A DNA stretch of 64,000 nt from Pseudomonadota bacterium (GTDB lineage Bacteria; Pseudomonadota; Gammaproteobacteria; Steroidobacterales; Steroidobacteraceae): assembly GCA_018240525.1 (NCBI GenBank), contig JAFEFN010000012.1, positions 1 to 64,000 on the forward strand, in the 5' to 3' direction. A program made the position numbers and the translations under genes. Below are positions 20,218 through 30,237 of the stretch, one piece after another (positions within the stretch are counted from its first letter, which is position 1; every line of letters begins with the position of its first letter). A model generated the notes under the pieces. That model was not told the origin of the DNA. It made no database searches and saw only the letters and a program-made list of their open reading frames with translations.

Positions 20218-21552
20218 TCATCCGGCGAGGGTTCTCAACAGGTTTGAATAGTCTTCCTTGACGCGCTGCTCGACGTCGCGCAGTTCCTTGATGCGCTTGC
20301 AGGCATGCAGCACGGTGGTGTGGTCGCGGCCGCCGAACGCATCGCCGATCTCCGGCAGGCTGTGGCTGGTGAGCTCCTTCGCCAGCGCCATCGCCACCTG
20401 GCGCGGCCGCGCCACCGAGCGGCTGCGCCGCTTGGACAAGAGGTCCGCCAGGCGCACCTTGTAGTAGTCGGCGACGGTCTTCTGGATGTTCTCGATCGTG
20501 ACCAGCTTCGCCTGCAGCGACAGCAGGTCCTTGAGCGCCTCCTTGGTGAACTCGAGCGTGATCGCGCGCCCGGTGAAGCGCGAGTTGGCGATCACGCGGC
20601 GCAGCGCGCCCTCCAGCTCGCGCACGTTGGAGCGGATGCGTTTCGCTATGAAAAAGGCCACTTCCTCGGGCAATTCCACGCCGACCGCCTGCGCCTTGGT
20701 CATGAGGATGGCGACGCAGGTCTCCAGCTCGGGCGGCTCGATCGCCACCGTGAGTCCCCAGCCGAAGCGCGACTTCAGGCGCTCCTCGAGGCCCTCGACC
20801 TCCTTCGGGTAGCGGTCGCAGGTGAGGATGACCTGGTGCTGGCCCTCGAGCAGCTCGTTGAAGGTGTGGAAGAACTCCTCCTGCGAGCGCTCCTTGCCGG
20901 CGAAGAACTGGATGTCGTCGATGAGCAGCGCGTCCAGCGAGCGGTACGCGGTCTTGAACTCGCTCATCGAGTTGTGTTGCAGCGCGCGCACCATGTCCCC
21001 GACGAAGCGCTCCGAGTGGATGTAGGCGATGCGTGCCTCGGCGTCGCGCTCCTTGATGAGGTGGGCGATCGCGTGCATCAGGTGGGTCTTGCCCAGGCCG
21101 ACGCCGCCATAGATGAAGAGCGGGTTGTAGGCGCGCCCCGGGTTCTCGGCGACCTGGTAGGCGGCCGCGCGCGCCAGCTGGTTGCTCTTGCCCTCGACGA
21201 AGCTTGCGAAGGTGAAATCCGCGTTGAGGCGGGCACCGACCACCAGCCCTTCCGCGCGCCGCGGGCGGGGCGCGGCGACCGGGGCCGGCGCGCCGGGCAG
21301 CGGCACCACGCGCGAGCCGACCTCGACGGTGATGATGGGCGCATCCCCGGTGCTCTCGTCGCGCAGCAGCTCGCCGATGCGCGTCAGCAGGTTCGCATTG
21401 ATCCAGTCGACCACGAAGCGGTTGGGCGCGAGCAGCTTGAGCGCGCCATTGCCTTCCATTGCCTGCAGCGGGCGCACCCAGGTATTAAACTGCTGCTCCG
21501 GAAGCTCCGTTTCCAAGGCACCCATGCAGCGAGTCCAAAGCGATGCCTCCAC
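20218..21552 (-). CDS. dnaA: Chromosomal replication initiator protein DnaA
   Basis: A 444-residue AAA+ initiator that binds DnaA boxes and melts oriC. Domain I starts with [22 protein letters not shown]. The AAA+ domain has Walker [11 protein letters not shown] and Walker [10 protein letters not shown]. The C-terminal DNA-binding domain carries the DnaA signature region ([33 protein letters not shown]). An open frame extends 61 codons further upstream. I choose the GTG at 21552 because a GGAGG sits eight bases before it (21565-21561) and the N-terminus then matches other DnaA proteins. A possible -10 (TATAGA, minus strand 21612-21607) lies 55 bases upstream. It is divergent from rpmH. Confidence 0.95.
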   Translation of the reverse strand: MEASLWTRCMGALETELPEQQFNTWVRPLQAMEGNGALKLLAPNRFVVDWINANLLTRIGELLRDESTGDAPIITVEVGSRVVPLPGAPAPVAAPRPRRAEGLVVGARLNADFTFASFVEGKSNQLARAAAYQVAENPGRAYNPLFIYGGVGLGKTHLMHAIAHLIKERDAEARIAYIHSERFVGDMVRALQHNSMSEFKTAYRSLDALLIDDIQFFAGKERSQEEFFHTFNELLEGQHQVILTCDRYPKEVEGLEERLKSRFGWGLTVAIEPPELETCVAILMTKAQAVGVELPEEVAFFIAKRIRSNVRELEGALRRVIANSRFTGRAITLEFTKEALKDLLSLQAKLVTIENIQKTVADYYKVRLADLLSKRRSRSVARPRQVAMALAKELTSHSLPEIGDAFGGRDHTTVLHACKRIKELRDVEQRVKEDYSNLLRTLAG

Positions 21553-21653
21553 TCGCGTGGCCTCCGTCGACGTTTCGGCTGACGTGTAAGGGGAAGGGCC
21601 GCGGAGTCTATACCGATCCGCAGGCCCCCTGAAGGCCCTCCGCCAGCAAAATA

Positions 21654-21683
21654 TTGACACCTTGCGGGTCAACGGCTTAGCCT
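21654..21683 (+). promoter_or_regulatory. Promoter for rpmH-rnpA
   Basis: A perfect -35 TTGACA (21654-21659) is followed after 18 bases by TAGCCT (21678-21683), which keeps the conserved first two bases and the last base of a -10. The predicted start is near 21690, about 38 bases before the rpmH ATG. Confidence 0.65.
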
Positions 21684-21727
21684 TGCCGCCCTTTTTTGAC
21701 TGCGACAGATCGTTCGGAGCCTGCGGT

Positions 21728-21865
21728 ATGAGCAAACGGACCTACCAGCCGAGCAAAGTGCGCCGCAAGCGCACCCACGGGTTCCGTGCACGCATGGCCA
21801 CCAAGACCGGTCGCCGCGTGCTCGCGCGCCGGCGCGCCAAGGGTCGCCGCAAGCTGATACCCTAG
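21728..21865 (+). CDS. rpmH: 50S ribosomal protein L34
   Basis: A 45-residue, Arg/Lys-rich ribosomal protein, nearly identical in pattern to other L34 proteins ([20 protein letters not shown]...[13 protein letters not shown]). Normal length is 44-46. It starts at the ATG at 21728, not at the longer upstream open frame that overlaps the promoter. It is first in the conserved rpmH-rnpA-yidD-yidC-mnmE series, divergent from dnaA. Confidence 0.98.
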   Translation: MSKRTYQPSKVRRKRTHGFRARMATKTGRRVLARRRAKGRRKLIP

Positions 21866-21939
21866 CGGCGGTTGACCGGCACGCCCCGAACCGGGCGCTG
21901 CCGTTGCACTCTCTACGAGACTTCCTCTAAAGGCCCGCG

Positions 21940-22311
21940 ATGCCACGGCGGCTGACTCTGCCGGCGCGACTTCGCCTGCGGCGCAAGAAGGACTTTGATG
22001 CGGTCTACGCACGCGGGCGGCGCCTGGGTGACGGTTACTTCGGCATGACGGCCACGCTGAACGGCGCGGGCGTGGCCCGTCTCGGGCTGGCGGTCGCGGT
22101 GCGCGTGGCCGGCGGCGCGGTGGAGCGCAACCGCATCCGCCGGGTCATCAAGGAATCCTTCCGGCTGCACCAGCACGCGCTGCCGGCCGTGGACCTCGTG
22201 GTCAGCGCGCGCGCCCCGGCGCGCGCGGCCCCCGGCGCGCTGCTGCGCGCCTCGCTCGACGGGCTGTGGAAGAAAGTTGCCGCGCAATGCGCCACCTCGC
22301 CGCGGCCCTGA
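21940..22311 (+). CDS. rnpA: Ribonuclease P protein component
   Basis: A 123-residue basic protein that assists the RNase P RNA in removing tRNA 5' leaders. The [10 protein letters not shown] region and the RNR motif ([14 protein letters not shown], about 63-76) are diagnostic. It follows rpmH by 74 bases and overlaps yidD. The C-terminus is slightly longer than in E. coli (119) and shares bases with the next gene in another frame. Confidence 0.96.
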   Translation: MPRRLTLPARLRLRRKKDFDAVYARGRRLGDGYFGMTATLNGAGVARLGLAVAVRVAGGAVERNRIRRVIKESFRLHQHALPAVDLVVSARAPARAAPGALLRASLDGLWKKVAAQCATSPRP

Positions 22312-22535
22312 TCCGCCTCTACCAGTGGACGCTGAGCCCGCTGCTCGGGCCGACGTGCCGCTTCTACCCGAGCTGCTCGAACTATGCGCTGCAGTCGTTC
22401 CTGCGCTTCGGCGTCCTGCGCGGGGGCTGGCTCACGGTGAAGCGCCTCGCGCGCTGCCACCCGTGGCACCCGGGCGGACTCGACCCGGTGCCGCCGGCGC
22501 CGCCTCACTTATGTACGCACCACGCCCATGAATAG
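22287..22535 (+). CDS. yidD: Membrane protein insertion efficiency factor YidD
   Basis: An 82-residue small amphipathic protein thought to help YidC insert inner-membrane proteins. The invariant pattern is present: [23 protein letters not shown], followed by [19 protein letters not shown] with its conserved cysteines. An in-frame GTG at 22266 would add seven residues, but the ATG at 22287 begins at the conserved N-terminal helix. It overlaps rnpA by 25 bases and yidC by 8. Confidence 0.94.
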   Translation: MRHLAAALIRLYQWTLSPLLGPTCRFYPSCSNYALQSFLRFGVLRGGWLTVKRLARCHPWHPGGLDPVPPAPPHLCTHHAHE

Positions 22536-24243
22536 CCTCTTCCCCAGCAATCCGCGCCTCTACCTGTGGGGCGCGCTCGGCCTGCTCGCCATCCTCAACT
22601 GGCAGCAGTGGATGAAGGACTACCCGCCGCCGCAGGTCGCCGCGCTGAGCGCCCCGGCCAGCGGCGCCCCGGCGCCGCAGGCCCCCTCCGGCGGCGATCT
22701 TGCGAGCCACATCCCGCAGGCGGCGCCCGCGGCGGGCACGGCTCCGGCTGCCGCTGCCGCACCCGTCGCGGCACCCGAGACCGCGAGCGCGGCGGCCCCG
22801 GCCCCCGCGCCGGACGTGCACGTCACCACCGACGTGCTCGACGTGACGATCAGCACGCGCGGCGGCACGCTCGAGCAGGTCGACCTGCTCGCCTACGCGC
22901 AGGTGAAGGGCCAGGCCGCGCGCGTGCGCCTCGAGAACCACGACTCGGATGCGACGCTCTACCAACTGCAGTCCGGGCTCACCGGCCCCGGCAATCCGGC
23001 CGAGTACCCGAGCCACCTGGCGCTCTATGCGAGTCCGCAATCGCAGTACACCCTCCGCGGCGCGGAGCTGCGCGTGCCGCTCACCTGGACGGGCGATGGC
23101 ATCTCGGTGACCAAGACCTTCGTGTTCCACCCGGGCCAGTACGCGATCGGCCTCGAGTACCAGGTGCACAACGGCGGCGCCGCGCCCTGGGTGGCCAGCG
23201 CCTACGCGCAGATCCTGCGCAACGACCCGCCGACCAAGAAGTCGATGTTCAACGTCGACTCCTACGCCTTCCACGGGCCGGCGCTGCACGACGGCACCAA
23301 GTACCGCAAGCTCGACACCGACCCGTCCAAGGATGGCCACCTTTCCATCGAGGTGACCTCCGGCTGGGTGGCCGCGCTGCAGCACCACTTCGTCAGTGCC
23401 ATCGTGCCGCCGCCGGGCGCGCCGTGGCACTTCAACCTCAGCGCGGCCGGCGCGCAGTACCTGCTCAGCGCCACCAGCCCGCCGCAGACCCTCGCGCCCG
23501 GGGCGAGCGCGACGTTCACGCAGACCCTCTTCACCGGACCGAAGCTGCAGGCGCAGCTGAAGGCCACCTCGCCCGAGCTCGGGCGCGTGGCCGACTACGG
23601 CGCGCTGTGGGTGCTGGCGCGCCCCTTGTTCCTGCTGCTGTCCTGGGTGCACGGCATCTCCGGCAACTGGGGCGTCGCGATCATCTTCGTGACCTTCCTG
23701 CTGAAGCTCGCCTTCTACCCGCTGTCGGAGGCCAGCGGCCGCTCGATGGCGAAGATGAAGGCCCTGCAGCCGCGCATCAAGAACCTGCAGGACACCTACA
23801 AGGACGACCGCGAGAAGCTCGGCAAGGCGATGATGGAGCTGTACCAGCGCGAGAAGATCAACCCGGTCGCCGGCTGCCTGCCCATCCTCATCCAGATCCC
23901 GGTGTTCCTCGCCTTCTACTGGGCGCTGCTGGAGAGCGTGGAGATGCGCCAGGCGCCCTTCATGCTGTGGATCCACGACCTGTCCGCGCGCGACCCCTGG
24001 TTCATCCTGCCGGCGATCATGGCGGTGGCGATGTTCGTGCAGTACAAGCTCAATCCTGCGCCGCCCGACCCGGTCCAGGCCAAGGTGTTCATGATCATGC
24101 CGTTCGCGATGTCCGTCATGTTCGCGTTCTTCCCCGCGGGCCTGGTGCTCTACTGGGTGACGAACACGATCCTGTCCATCGCGCAGCAGTGGAACATCAA
24201 CCGCCGCATCGCCGCGGCGGCGGCCAGCAAGCGCAGCAACTAG
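22528..24243 (+). CDS. yidC: Membrane protein insertase YidC
   Basis: A 571-residue inner-membrane insertase that works alone or with SecYEG. The first hydrophobic segment is at about residues 10-26. A Pro/Ala-rich linker (about 35-95) precedes the large periplasmic beta-sandwich domain (about 95-345). The conserved five-helix core follows (about 365-555) with [21 protein letters not shown], the coiled [29 protein letters not shown] segment, the [12 protein letters not shown] motif and the final TM hairpin. Length is normal for gammaproteobacteria (about 550). Confidence 0.97.
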   Translation: MNSLFPSNPRLYLWGALGLLAILNWQQWMKDYPPPQVAALSAPASGAPAPQAPSGGDLASHIPQAAPAAGTAPAAAAAPVAAPETASAAAPAPAPDVHVTTDVLDVTISTRGGTLEQVDLLAYAQVKGQAARVRLENHDSDATLYQLQSGLTGPGNPAEYPSHLALYASPQSQYTLRGAELRVPLTWTGDGISVTKTFVFHPGQYAIGLEYQVHNGGAAPWVASAYAQILRNDPPTKKSMFNVDSYAFHGPALHDGTKYRKLDTDPSKDGHLSIEVTSGWVAALQHHFVSAIVPPPGAPWHFNLSAAGAQYLLSATSPPQTLAPGASATFTQTLFTGPKLQAQLKATSPELGRVADYGALWVLARPLFLLLSWVHGISGNWGVAIIFVTFLLKLAFYPLSEASGRSMAKMKALQPRIKNLQDTYKDDREKLGKAMMELYQREKINPVAGCLPILIQIPVFLAFYWALLESVEMRQAPFMLWIHDLSARDPWFILPAIMAVAMFVQYKLNPAPPDPVQAKVFMIMPFAMSVMFAFFPAGLVLYWVTNTILSIAQQWNINRRIAAAAASKRSN

Positions 24244-24305
24244 GACCCCGGCGCACTTCCGTCCGCGCCCGCGCAGCGCTAGCCTCACGGGGAGGCGCGC
24301 TGCAC

Positions 24306-25658
24306 ATGACTCACAACGACACCATCGTGGCGGCGGCCACCCCGCCGGGCCGGGGCGGCATCGGCATCGTGCGACTCTCGGGCCCCAAGGTGCCCGAGTT
24401 CGCCGCGATCCTCCTGGGCGAGCTGCCGCCGGCGCGCCACGCCGCCTTCACGCGCTTCCTGGGCGCCGACGGCGAGGCGCTCGATGCGGGCATCGCGCTG
24501 TTCTTCCCCGCACCGCATTCCTACACCGGCGAGCACATGCTCGAGCTGCAGGGCCACGGCGGGCCGTGGGTGCTGGAGGTGCTCATCGAGCGTGCGCTCG
24601 CCCTCGGCGCGCGCCGCGCGCTGCCCGGCGAGTTCACGCAGCGCGCCTACCTGAACGACAAGCTCGACCTGGCCCAGGCCGAGGCGGTCGCCGACCTCAT
24701 CGATGCCGGCTCGCGCGAGGCGGCGCGCGCGGCGATGCGCTCGATGCAGGGCGAGTTCTCGGCGATGGTGCGCGGCCTTACCGAAGCGGTGATCGAGCTG
24801 CGCACCTACGTGGAGGCGGCCATCGACTTCCCCGAGGAAGAGATCGACTTCCTCGCCGACGCGGAGCTGGCCGAGCGCTTCCAGCGGGTGCGCGAGCACT
24901 TCAGCGGCGTGACCGACAGCGCCCGCCAGGGGCAGCTGCTGCGCGAGGGCATGACGCTGGTCATCGCCGGGCGGCCGAACGCGGGCAAGTCGAGCCTCAT
25001 GAACCGCCTCGCCGGCTACGAGGCGGCCATCGTCACGGCGCTGCCCGGCACCACGCGTGACGTGGTGCGCGAGCGCATCCACATCGACGGCATGCCGCTG
25101 CACGTGCTCGACACCGCGGGCCTGCGCGAGGGCGGCGATGCGATCGAGGAGGAGGGCATCCGCCGCGCGCAGGCCGAGATGCAGCGCGCCGACCGCGTGC
25201 TGTTCGTCATCGATGCCGCGCAGGACCCGGCCGCGCAGGCATACCGCGAGGAGCGCGCGCGGCTGCCGCCGCAGGTGCCGGTGACGCTGGTGTTCAACAA
25301 GGCGGACCTCGCCTCGGGGCTGCCCGTGGCCGACACCCTGAGCGGGCCGCCGCGCCTCGTGCTCTCCGCGCTCACCGGCGAGGGGCTGGAGGGCCTGCGC
25401 CGGCACTTGAAGCAGGTGATGGGCTACGAGAACGCCGGGGCCGGCACGGTGAGCGCGCGCGCCCGGCACCTGCAGGCGCTGGCGCGCGCCCGCGCGCACA
25501 CCGAGGCAGCCTTCGGGCTGCTCACCGAGCGTCGCGCGGGGGAGCTCGTCGCCGAGGAGCTGCGCGGCGCGCAGCAGGCCCTGGGCGGGATCACGGGCGA
25601 TTTCACCACCGAGGACCTGCTGGGCCGGATCTTCGGCGGCTTCTGCATCGGAAAGTAG
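24306..25658 (+). CDS. mnmE: tRNA uridine-5-carboxymethylaminomethyl modification GTPase MnmE
   Basis: A 450-residue GTPase that works with MnmG to modify the wobble uridine (U34) of several tRNAs. The N-terminal folate-binding domain starts with DTIVAAATPPGRGGIGIVRLSG. The G domain has G1 GRPNAGKSS (222-230), the G3 DTAGLR and the G4 NKAD. The protein ends with the required CIGK motif. Length is normal (about 454). It is the last gene of the rpmH cluster. Its partner mnmG lies 2.5 kb away on the other strand rather than directly downstream. Confidence 0.97.
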   Translation: MTHNDTIVAAATPPGRGGIGIVRLSGPKVPEFAAILLGELPPARHAAFTRFLGADGEALDAGIALFFPAPHSYTGEHMLELQGHGGPWVLEVLIERALALGARRALPGEFTQRAYLNDKLDLAQAEAVADLIDAGSREAARAAMRSMQGEFSAMVRGLTEAVIELRTYVEAAIDFPEEEIDFLADAELAERFQRVREHFSGVTDSARQGQLLREGMTLVIAGRPNAGKSSLMNRLAGYEAAIVTALPGTTRDVVRERIHIDGMPLHVLDTAGLREGGDAIEEEGIRRAQAEMQRADRVLFVIDAAQDPAAQAYREERARLPPQVPVTLVFNKADLASGLPVADTLSGPPRLVLSALTGEGLEGLRRHLKQVMGYENAGAGTVSARARHLQALARARAHTEAAFGLLTERRAGELVAEELRGAQQALGGITGDFTTEDLLGRIFGGFCIGK

Positions 25659-25750
25659 CGCGGCGTCCGGAGACGTCCAGCGACACCCACTGAGCGCTCA
25701 CGAAGCGCCTGGTCGCAGGCATTTCGCCCACCTCGGTCCCATCGGAGGAG

Positions 25751-27364
25751 TCAGGGCGCGGGTGCGCGCAGGCTCAGGTCGCGGCTGTAGACCACGTTCA
25801 TGACATTGTCGTACCAGCCCTGGACTTCCGGCTTCACCAGGTGCTTGTTGACGTAGAAGTAGATCGGCAGCAGCGGGTGGTCCTTCAGCATCACCGCTTC
25901 CGCCCGCTCCAGCAGGGTGCGCCGGCGGCCGGCGTCGGCCTGCGCCGCTGCCTGCGCCAGCAGCGCATCGTAGGCGGCGCTGCGGTAGTGCGGCAGGTTC
26001 ACGCCGAAGTCGCTCTTGAGGTACTGCGCGAAGGTGTAGGCGTCGTTGTAGTCGCCCACCCAGCTGGAGCGGAACATCTCGACGTCGCCCCGGTCGATGT
26101 CCTGCAGCAGCGACTTGAACTCCGCCTGCACCAGCTGCACCTCCGCGCCCAGGGCCTCGTGCCACATGGCCGCGATCGCCACGGCGAGCTTGGTGTGCAC
26201 CTCGCCGCTGTTGTAGCGCAGCTCGAACTTCAGCGGCCGCTCCTGCGAGTAGCCCGCCTCGCGGTACAGGCGCTGCGCCTCGGCGATGCGAGCGGGCAGC
26301 GGCTGCTGCGCGTAGTCGAAGGACTGCGCGCTGTAGTGATCGACCCCGGGCGGCACCCAGCCGTAGGCGGGCAGCTCGCCCACGCGCAGCACCCGCTGCG
26401 CGAGCTTCTCGCGGTCGATGACCAGGGACAGCGCGCGGCGCAGCCCGGGATGCGCGGCGAACAGCGGACGGCGCAGGTTGAAGCCGTAGTAATAGGTGCT
26501 GAGCTGGGGGTGCACGTGCAGCTGGTCGCCGAGGTGGGCCTTGACCCAGTCGTACTGCCCGCGCGGCACGACGAAGGTGACCTGCAGCTCCCCGCCGCGG
26601 TAGCGCGCGAGCTCCGCGTTCTCGTCGGGGATCAGCAGATAGCGCACCCCGTCCAGGTGCGTGGCCGCATCGTTCCAGTAGTGGCGGTTGCGCGTGAGCA
26701 GCACCGCGGAGCCCTGCACCCACTCGGTGAGCGTGAAGGCGCCGTTGCTCACCATCGTGCCCGGCCGCGCAAAGCCCTGCGGGTGGGCGGCGAGCGTCGG
26801 GCGGTGCACCGGGCAGGTGCTCGGGTGCGACAGCAGCGCGGGCAGGTAGGGGGCGGGCGCGCGCAGCGTGATGACCACGGTGGCGGCATCGGGGGCGGCG
26901 ACCCCGAGGGACTCCACGGGCCGGGCGCCGGCGATGATCGCCCCGGCGTTCTCGACCACGTCGATGAACTGTGCGTAGCCGGAGGCGGTCGCCGGATCCA
27001 CCAGGCGCTGCAGGCCGGCCACGAAGTCCTGCGCCACCAGGGCATCGCCGTTGGACCAGTGCAGGTCCGCGCGCAGGTGGAAGGTCCAGGTGCGCCCGTC
27101 GGCGCTCGTCTCCCAGCTGCGCGCGCTGCCCGGCGCGACGCCCGCGTCTCGCGAGAGCGTGGTCAGCCCCTCACACAGGTCGCGCACGATGCCCTGCGCC
27201 TCGAAGCCGCGCGCCTTCTGCGGGTCGAGCGAGTCGGGGTCCGGGCCGCCGCCGCGCACCAGGATGTTCGCGCCCGCGGCCGGACCGGCCGGGGCGTGCG
27301 GGCCACCGCAGGCGGCCAGCGCGAGCACCAGGAGCGCCGGCAGCGCGCAGCGCGGCAGCCTCAT
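25751..27364 (-). CDS. Peptide ABC transporter substrate-binding lipoprotein (OppA-like)
   Basis: A 537-residue SBP_bac_5 family protein. A lipoprotein signal with lipobox LALAAC places the modified Cys at about residue 19, so it is probably tethered to a membrane on the periplasmic side. The family signature around GGGPDPDSLDPQKA and the YNSGEVHTKLAVAIAAMWHEALGAEV region match oligopeptide/dipeptide-binding proteins such as OppA. No permease or ATPase genes are adjacent, so it is an orphan receptor or uses a transporter encoded elsewhere. It overlaps the pyrF stop (ATGA) and is third in mnmG-pyrF-oppA. Confidence 0.9.
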   Translation of the reverse strand: MRLPRCALPALLVLALAACGGPHAPAGPAAGANILVRGGGPDPDSLDPQKARGFEAQGIVRDLCEGLTTLSRDAGVAPGSARSWETSADGRTWTFHLRADLHWSNGDALVAQDFVAGLQRLVDPATASGYAQFIDVVENAGAIIAGARPVESLGVAAPDAATVVITLRAPAPYLPALLSHPSTCPVHRPTLAAHPQGFARPGTMVSNGAFTLTEWVQGSAVLLTRNRHYWNDAATHLDGVRYLLIPDENAELARYRGGELQVTFVVPRGQYDWVKAHLGDQLHVHPQLSTYYYGFNLRRPLFAAHPGLRRALSLVIDREKLAQRVLRVGELPAYGWVPPGVDHYSAQSFDYAQQPLPARIAEAQRLYREAGYSQERPLKFELRYNSGEVHTKLAVAIAAMWHEALGAEVQLVQAEFKSLLQDIDRGDVEMFRSSWVGDYNDAYTFAQYLKSDFGVNLPHYRSAAYDALLAQAAAQADAGRRRTLLERAEAVMLKDHPLLPIYFYVNKHLVKPEVQGWYDNVMNVVYSRDLSLRAPAP

Positions 27365-28188
27365 CGGGCGGGCGTGCGGTGCTGGTTGATCTGCGCGCGC
27401 AGCGTCGCGGTGGCCGCGCGCGCGGCGCTGGCGAAGTCCGCGCCCTGCGAGGCGTACAGGATGGCGCGCGAAGAGCTGATGAGCAGCCCGGTGCCGTCGG
27501 CCGACTGGCCGTTCTTCACCGCCTGCGCCACGTCCCCGCCCTGCGCGCCCACGCCGGGCACGAGCAGCGGCATCGCGCCCACGAGCGCGCGCACCTGGGC
27601 AAGCTCGGCCGGATGGGTGGCGCCGACCACCAGCAGGCAGTTGCCGCGGCTGTTCCAGCGCTGCGCGGCCAGCGTCGCGACCTGCTGGTACAGCGGCACG
27701 TCCGGGGCCTTCAGCTCCTGCAGCTCGCGGCCGCCCGGGTTGGACGTGCGGCACAGGACGATGACGCCGCGGTCCTCGTAGCGCAGGAACGGCTCGAGCG
27801 AGTCGGTGCCGAGGTAGGGATTGACGGTGGCGGCATCGGCGCCGTAGCGCACGAAGGCCTCGGTCGCATAACGCTCGGCGGTGCTGCCGATGTCGCCGCG
27901 CTTGACGTCCAGCACCACCTGCACCGCCGGGTAGTGCTGCCGGATGTACTCGATGGTGCGCGCCAGCTGCTCCTCGGCGCCGACCGCGGCGTAGTGCGCG
28001 AACTGCGGCTTGTAGGCGCACACCAGGTCCGCGGTCGCATCGATGATGGCGCGGTTGAACTCGAAGATCGGCGCGGCGCCCGACGCGATGAGCGCGGGGA
28101 AGCGATCCGGCTCGGGGTCGAGGCCCACGCACACCAGCGAGTCGTGCTGCCGCCAGACATCCTGCAGCCGCTCGATGAAGCGCTTCAT
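27361..28188 (-). CDS. pyrF: Orotidine 5'-phosphate decarboxylase, type 2
   Basis: A 275-residue TIM-barrel enzyme that converts OMP to UMP, the last step of UMP synthesis. The active-site residues are visible: AYKPQ with Lys60, and [11 protein letters not shown] with Asp94, Lys96 and Asp99. Length and the [14 protein letters not shown] start are typical of the longer type 2 enzymes of GC-rich bacteria, rather than the E. coli type of about 245. It overlaps mnmG by four bases and the oppA-like gene by four bases, so the three are probably co-translated. Confidence 0.94.
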   Translation of the reverse strand: MKRFIERLQDVWRQHDSLVCVGLDPEPDRFPALIASGAAPIFEFNRAIIDATADLVCAYKPQFAHYAAVGAEEQLARTIEYIRQHYPAVQVVLDVKRGDIGSTAERYATEAFVRYGADAATVNPYLGTDSLEPFLRYEDRGVIVLCRTSNPGGRELQELKAPDVPLYQQVATLAAQRWNSRGNCLLVVGATHPAELAQVRALVGAMPLLVPGVGAQGGDVAQAVKNGQSADGTGLLISSSRAILYASQGADFASAARAATATLRAQINQHRTPAR

Positions 28189-30110
28189 GCCACCCGCGCC
28201 GGCGCGCGGCCGCGCCTCTTCAGGTGCACCAGCAGGATCTGCACCGCCGCAGGGGTGATGCCCGGGACGCGCGCCGCCTGGCCGACGGTCCCCGGGCGCA
28301 CCTCGGCGAGCTTCTGCCGCACCTCGTGCGAGAGGCCCGACAGCGCGGCGTAGTCCAGGTCGGCCGGCAGGGGCGTGTCCTCGGCGCGCCGGGTGCGCTG
28401 GATCTCGGCCTCCTGGCGCTGGATGTAGCCGTCGTACTTGGCGTGCACCTCGAGCTGGGCGCGCACCTGGGCGGGCAGGCGCTCATCGAGCGCGCCGGGG
28501 GCCTCCCAGCCGGCGGGGCCGAGGAGTGCGGCGAGCTCGGGGTAGGTCACGCCGGGCCGGCGCAGCAGCTCGAACGCGGAACACTCGCGCGCCAGCGGTG
28601 CGCCGAGCACGCGCTGCGCCCAGGCGTCCGAGTGCGCCGGCTTCACGCGCGTCCCGGCGAGGCGCGCCAGTTCCGCCTCGGTCGTGCGCGACTTCGCCTC
28701 GAACAGCGCCCAGCGCTCATCGTCCACCAGCCCGAGCTCGCGCCCGGCCGGGGTGAGCCGCAGGTCGGCGTTGTCCTCGCGCAGCAGCAGCCGGTGCTCG
28801 GCGCGGCTGGTGAACATGCGATACGGCTCGCGTGTCCCGCAGGTGACCAGGTCATCGACCAGCACCCCGAGGTAGGCCTCCTCGCGCCCGGGCACCCAGG
28901 GCGCGCGGCCGCCCGCGGCGAGTGAGGCGTTGATGCCGGCGAGCAGTCCCTGCGCGGCGGCCTCCTCGTAGCCGGTCGTGCCGTTGATCTGGCCGGCGAA
29001 GTACAGCCCGCCGATCAGCTTGGTCTCGAGCGTGTGCCGCAGGTCGCGCGGGTCGAAGAAGTCGTACTCGATGGCATAGCCGGGCCGGGTCAGGTGGGCG
29101 TTCTCGAAGCCGCGGATGCTGCGCACGAACTCGCACTGCACATCGTAGGGCAGGCTGGTCGAGATGCCGTTCGGGTACACCTCGTGGGTGTTCAGGCCCT
29201 CCGGTTCCACGAAGATCTGGTGGGCGCCCTTGTCCGCAAAGCGCACCACCTTGTCCTCGACGGACGGGCAGTAGCGCGGGCCCACCCCCTCGATGATCCC
29301 GGTGAACATCGGCGAGCGGTCGGTGGCGGCCCGGATGAGCGCATGCGTCCGCTCATTGGTATGCGCTATGAAACAATTGACCTGTTCCGGATGCTCATCG
29401 GCTCGCCCAAGGTACGAGAACACCGGCGGCGGATCGTCACCGGGCTGCGGCGCCATCACCGTCCAGTCGAGCGTGCGCCCATCCAGGCGGGGCGGGGTGC
29501 CGGTCTTCAGGCGCGCGACCCGCAGCGGCAGCTCGCGCAGGCGCGCCGCCAGGCGGTTCGAGGGGGCATCGCCGGCCCGGCCGCCGGGCAGGTTCTGCAG
29601 CCCGACGTGGATGCGGCCGCCGAGGAAGGTACCCACCGTGAGCACGACGGCCGGCGCGGTGAAGGTGATGCCCGAGGCGGTCAGGACCCCCCGCACCCGG
29701 TCGCCGACGACGACCAGGTCCGCGACCTCCTGCTGGAAGAGGCGCAGGTGCGGCTGGGTCTCGAGCATCCGGCGGATGGCCTGCCGGTACAGGGTCCGGT
29801 CGGCCTGGGCGCGCGTGGCGCGCACGGCCGGTCCCTTGCTGGCGTTCAGGGTGCGGAACTGGATGCCGGCGCGGTCGGTGGCGCGCGCCATCGCCCCGCC
29901 CAGGGCGTCGATCTCGCGCACCAGGTGGCCCTTGCCGATCCCGCCGATGGCGGGGTTGCAGCTCATCTGCCCCAGGGTCTCGAGGCTCTGGGTGACCAGC
30001 AGGGTGCGCGCGCCGCGGCGCGCCGCGGCCAGCGCCGCCTCGGTGCCGGCATGACCGCCGCCGATGACGATCACGTCGAACGCGGTGGCGGCAGGGGAGG
30101 TCGGGTTCAT
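28185..30110 (-). CDS. mnmG: tRNA uridine-5-carboxymethylaminomethyl modification enzyme MnmG
   Basis: A 641-residue FAD- and NADH-dependent enzyme that, with MnmE, modifies U34 of tRNAs. The dinucleotide-binding motif [10 protein letters not shown] is at 17-26. The family signatures [22 protein letters not shown] and [21 protein letters not shown] are present, as is the C-terminal domain that binds MnmE. Length is normal (about 630). In many bacteria mnmG is followed by rsmG and parAB; here it is followed by pyrF and an oppA-like gene. It is divergent from the lipoprotein gene at 30238. Confidence 0.97.
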   Translation of the reverse strand: MNPTSPAATAFDVIVIGGGHAGTEAALAAARRGARTLLVTQSLETLGQMSCNPAIGGIGKGHLVREIDALGGAMARATDRAGIQFRTLNASKGPAVRATRAQADRTLYRQAIRRMLETQPHLRLFQQEVADLVVVGDRVRGVLTASGITFTAPAVVLTVGTFLGGRIHVGLQNLPGGRAGDAPSNRLAARLRELPLRVARLKTGTPPRLDGRTLDWTVMAPQPGDDPPPVFSYLGRADEHPEQVNCFIAHTNERTHALIRAATDRSPMFTGIIEGVGPRYCPSVEDKVVRFADKGAHQIFVEPEGLNTHEVYPNGISTSLPYDVQCEFVRSIRGFENAHLTRPGYAIEYDFFDPRDLRHTLETKLIGGLYFAGQINGTTGYEEAAAQGLLAGINASLAAGGRAPWVPGREEAYLGVLVDDLVTCGTREPYRMFTSRAEHRLLLREDNADLRLTPAGRELGLVDDERWALFEAKSRTTEAELARLAGTRVKPAHSDAWAQRVLGAPLARECSAFELLRRPGVTYPELAALLGPAGWEAPGALDERLPAQVRAQLEVHAKYDGYIQRQEAEIQRTRRAEDTPLPADLDYAALSGLSHEVRQKLAEVRPGTVGQAARVPGITPAAVQILLVHLKRRGRAPARVA

Positions 30111-30237
30111 GGTCGGGGGGTCCTCGTGGCGGTGCGTATTGTAGGGCCGCGCCGAGGGGGGGCAAGGCGCGGGATGGCCGCGGCCGGGCGGGGCGACTTA
30201 AAATCGGCGCGCACCCCCGAGGACCCCCGAGAAGAAC

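Noticed and set aside
20218..21735. Longer dnaA start (ATG at 21735, 505 residues)
   Set aside because: It would extend over the rpmH start and the shared promoter region. The GTG at 21552 has a well-spaced GGAGG and matches DnaA N-termini.
25659..25750. Terminator between convergent mnmE and the oppA-like gene
   Set aside because: Only short weak stems (such as CGTC/GACG) are present and no T-run follows, so no terminator is called.
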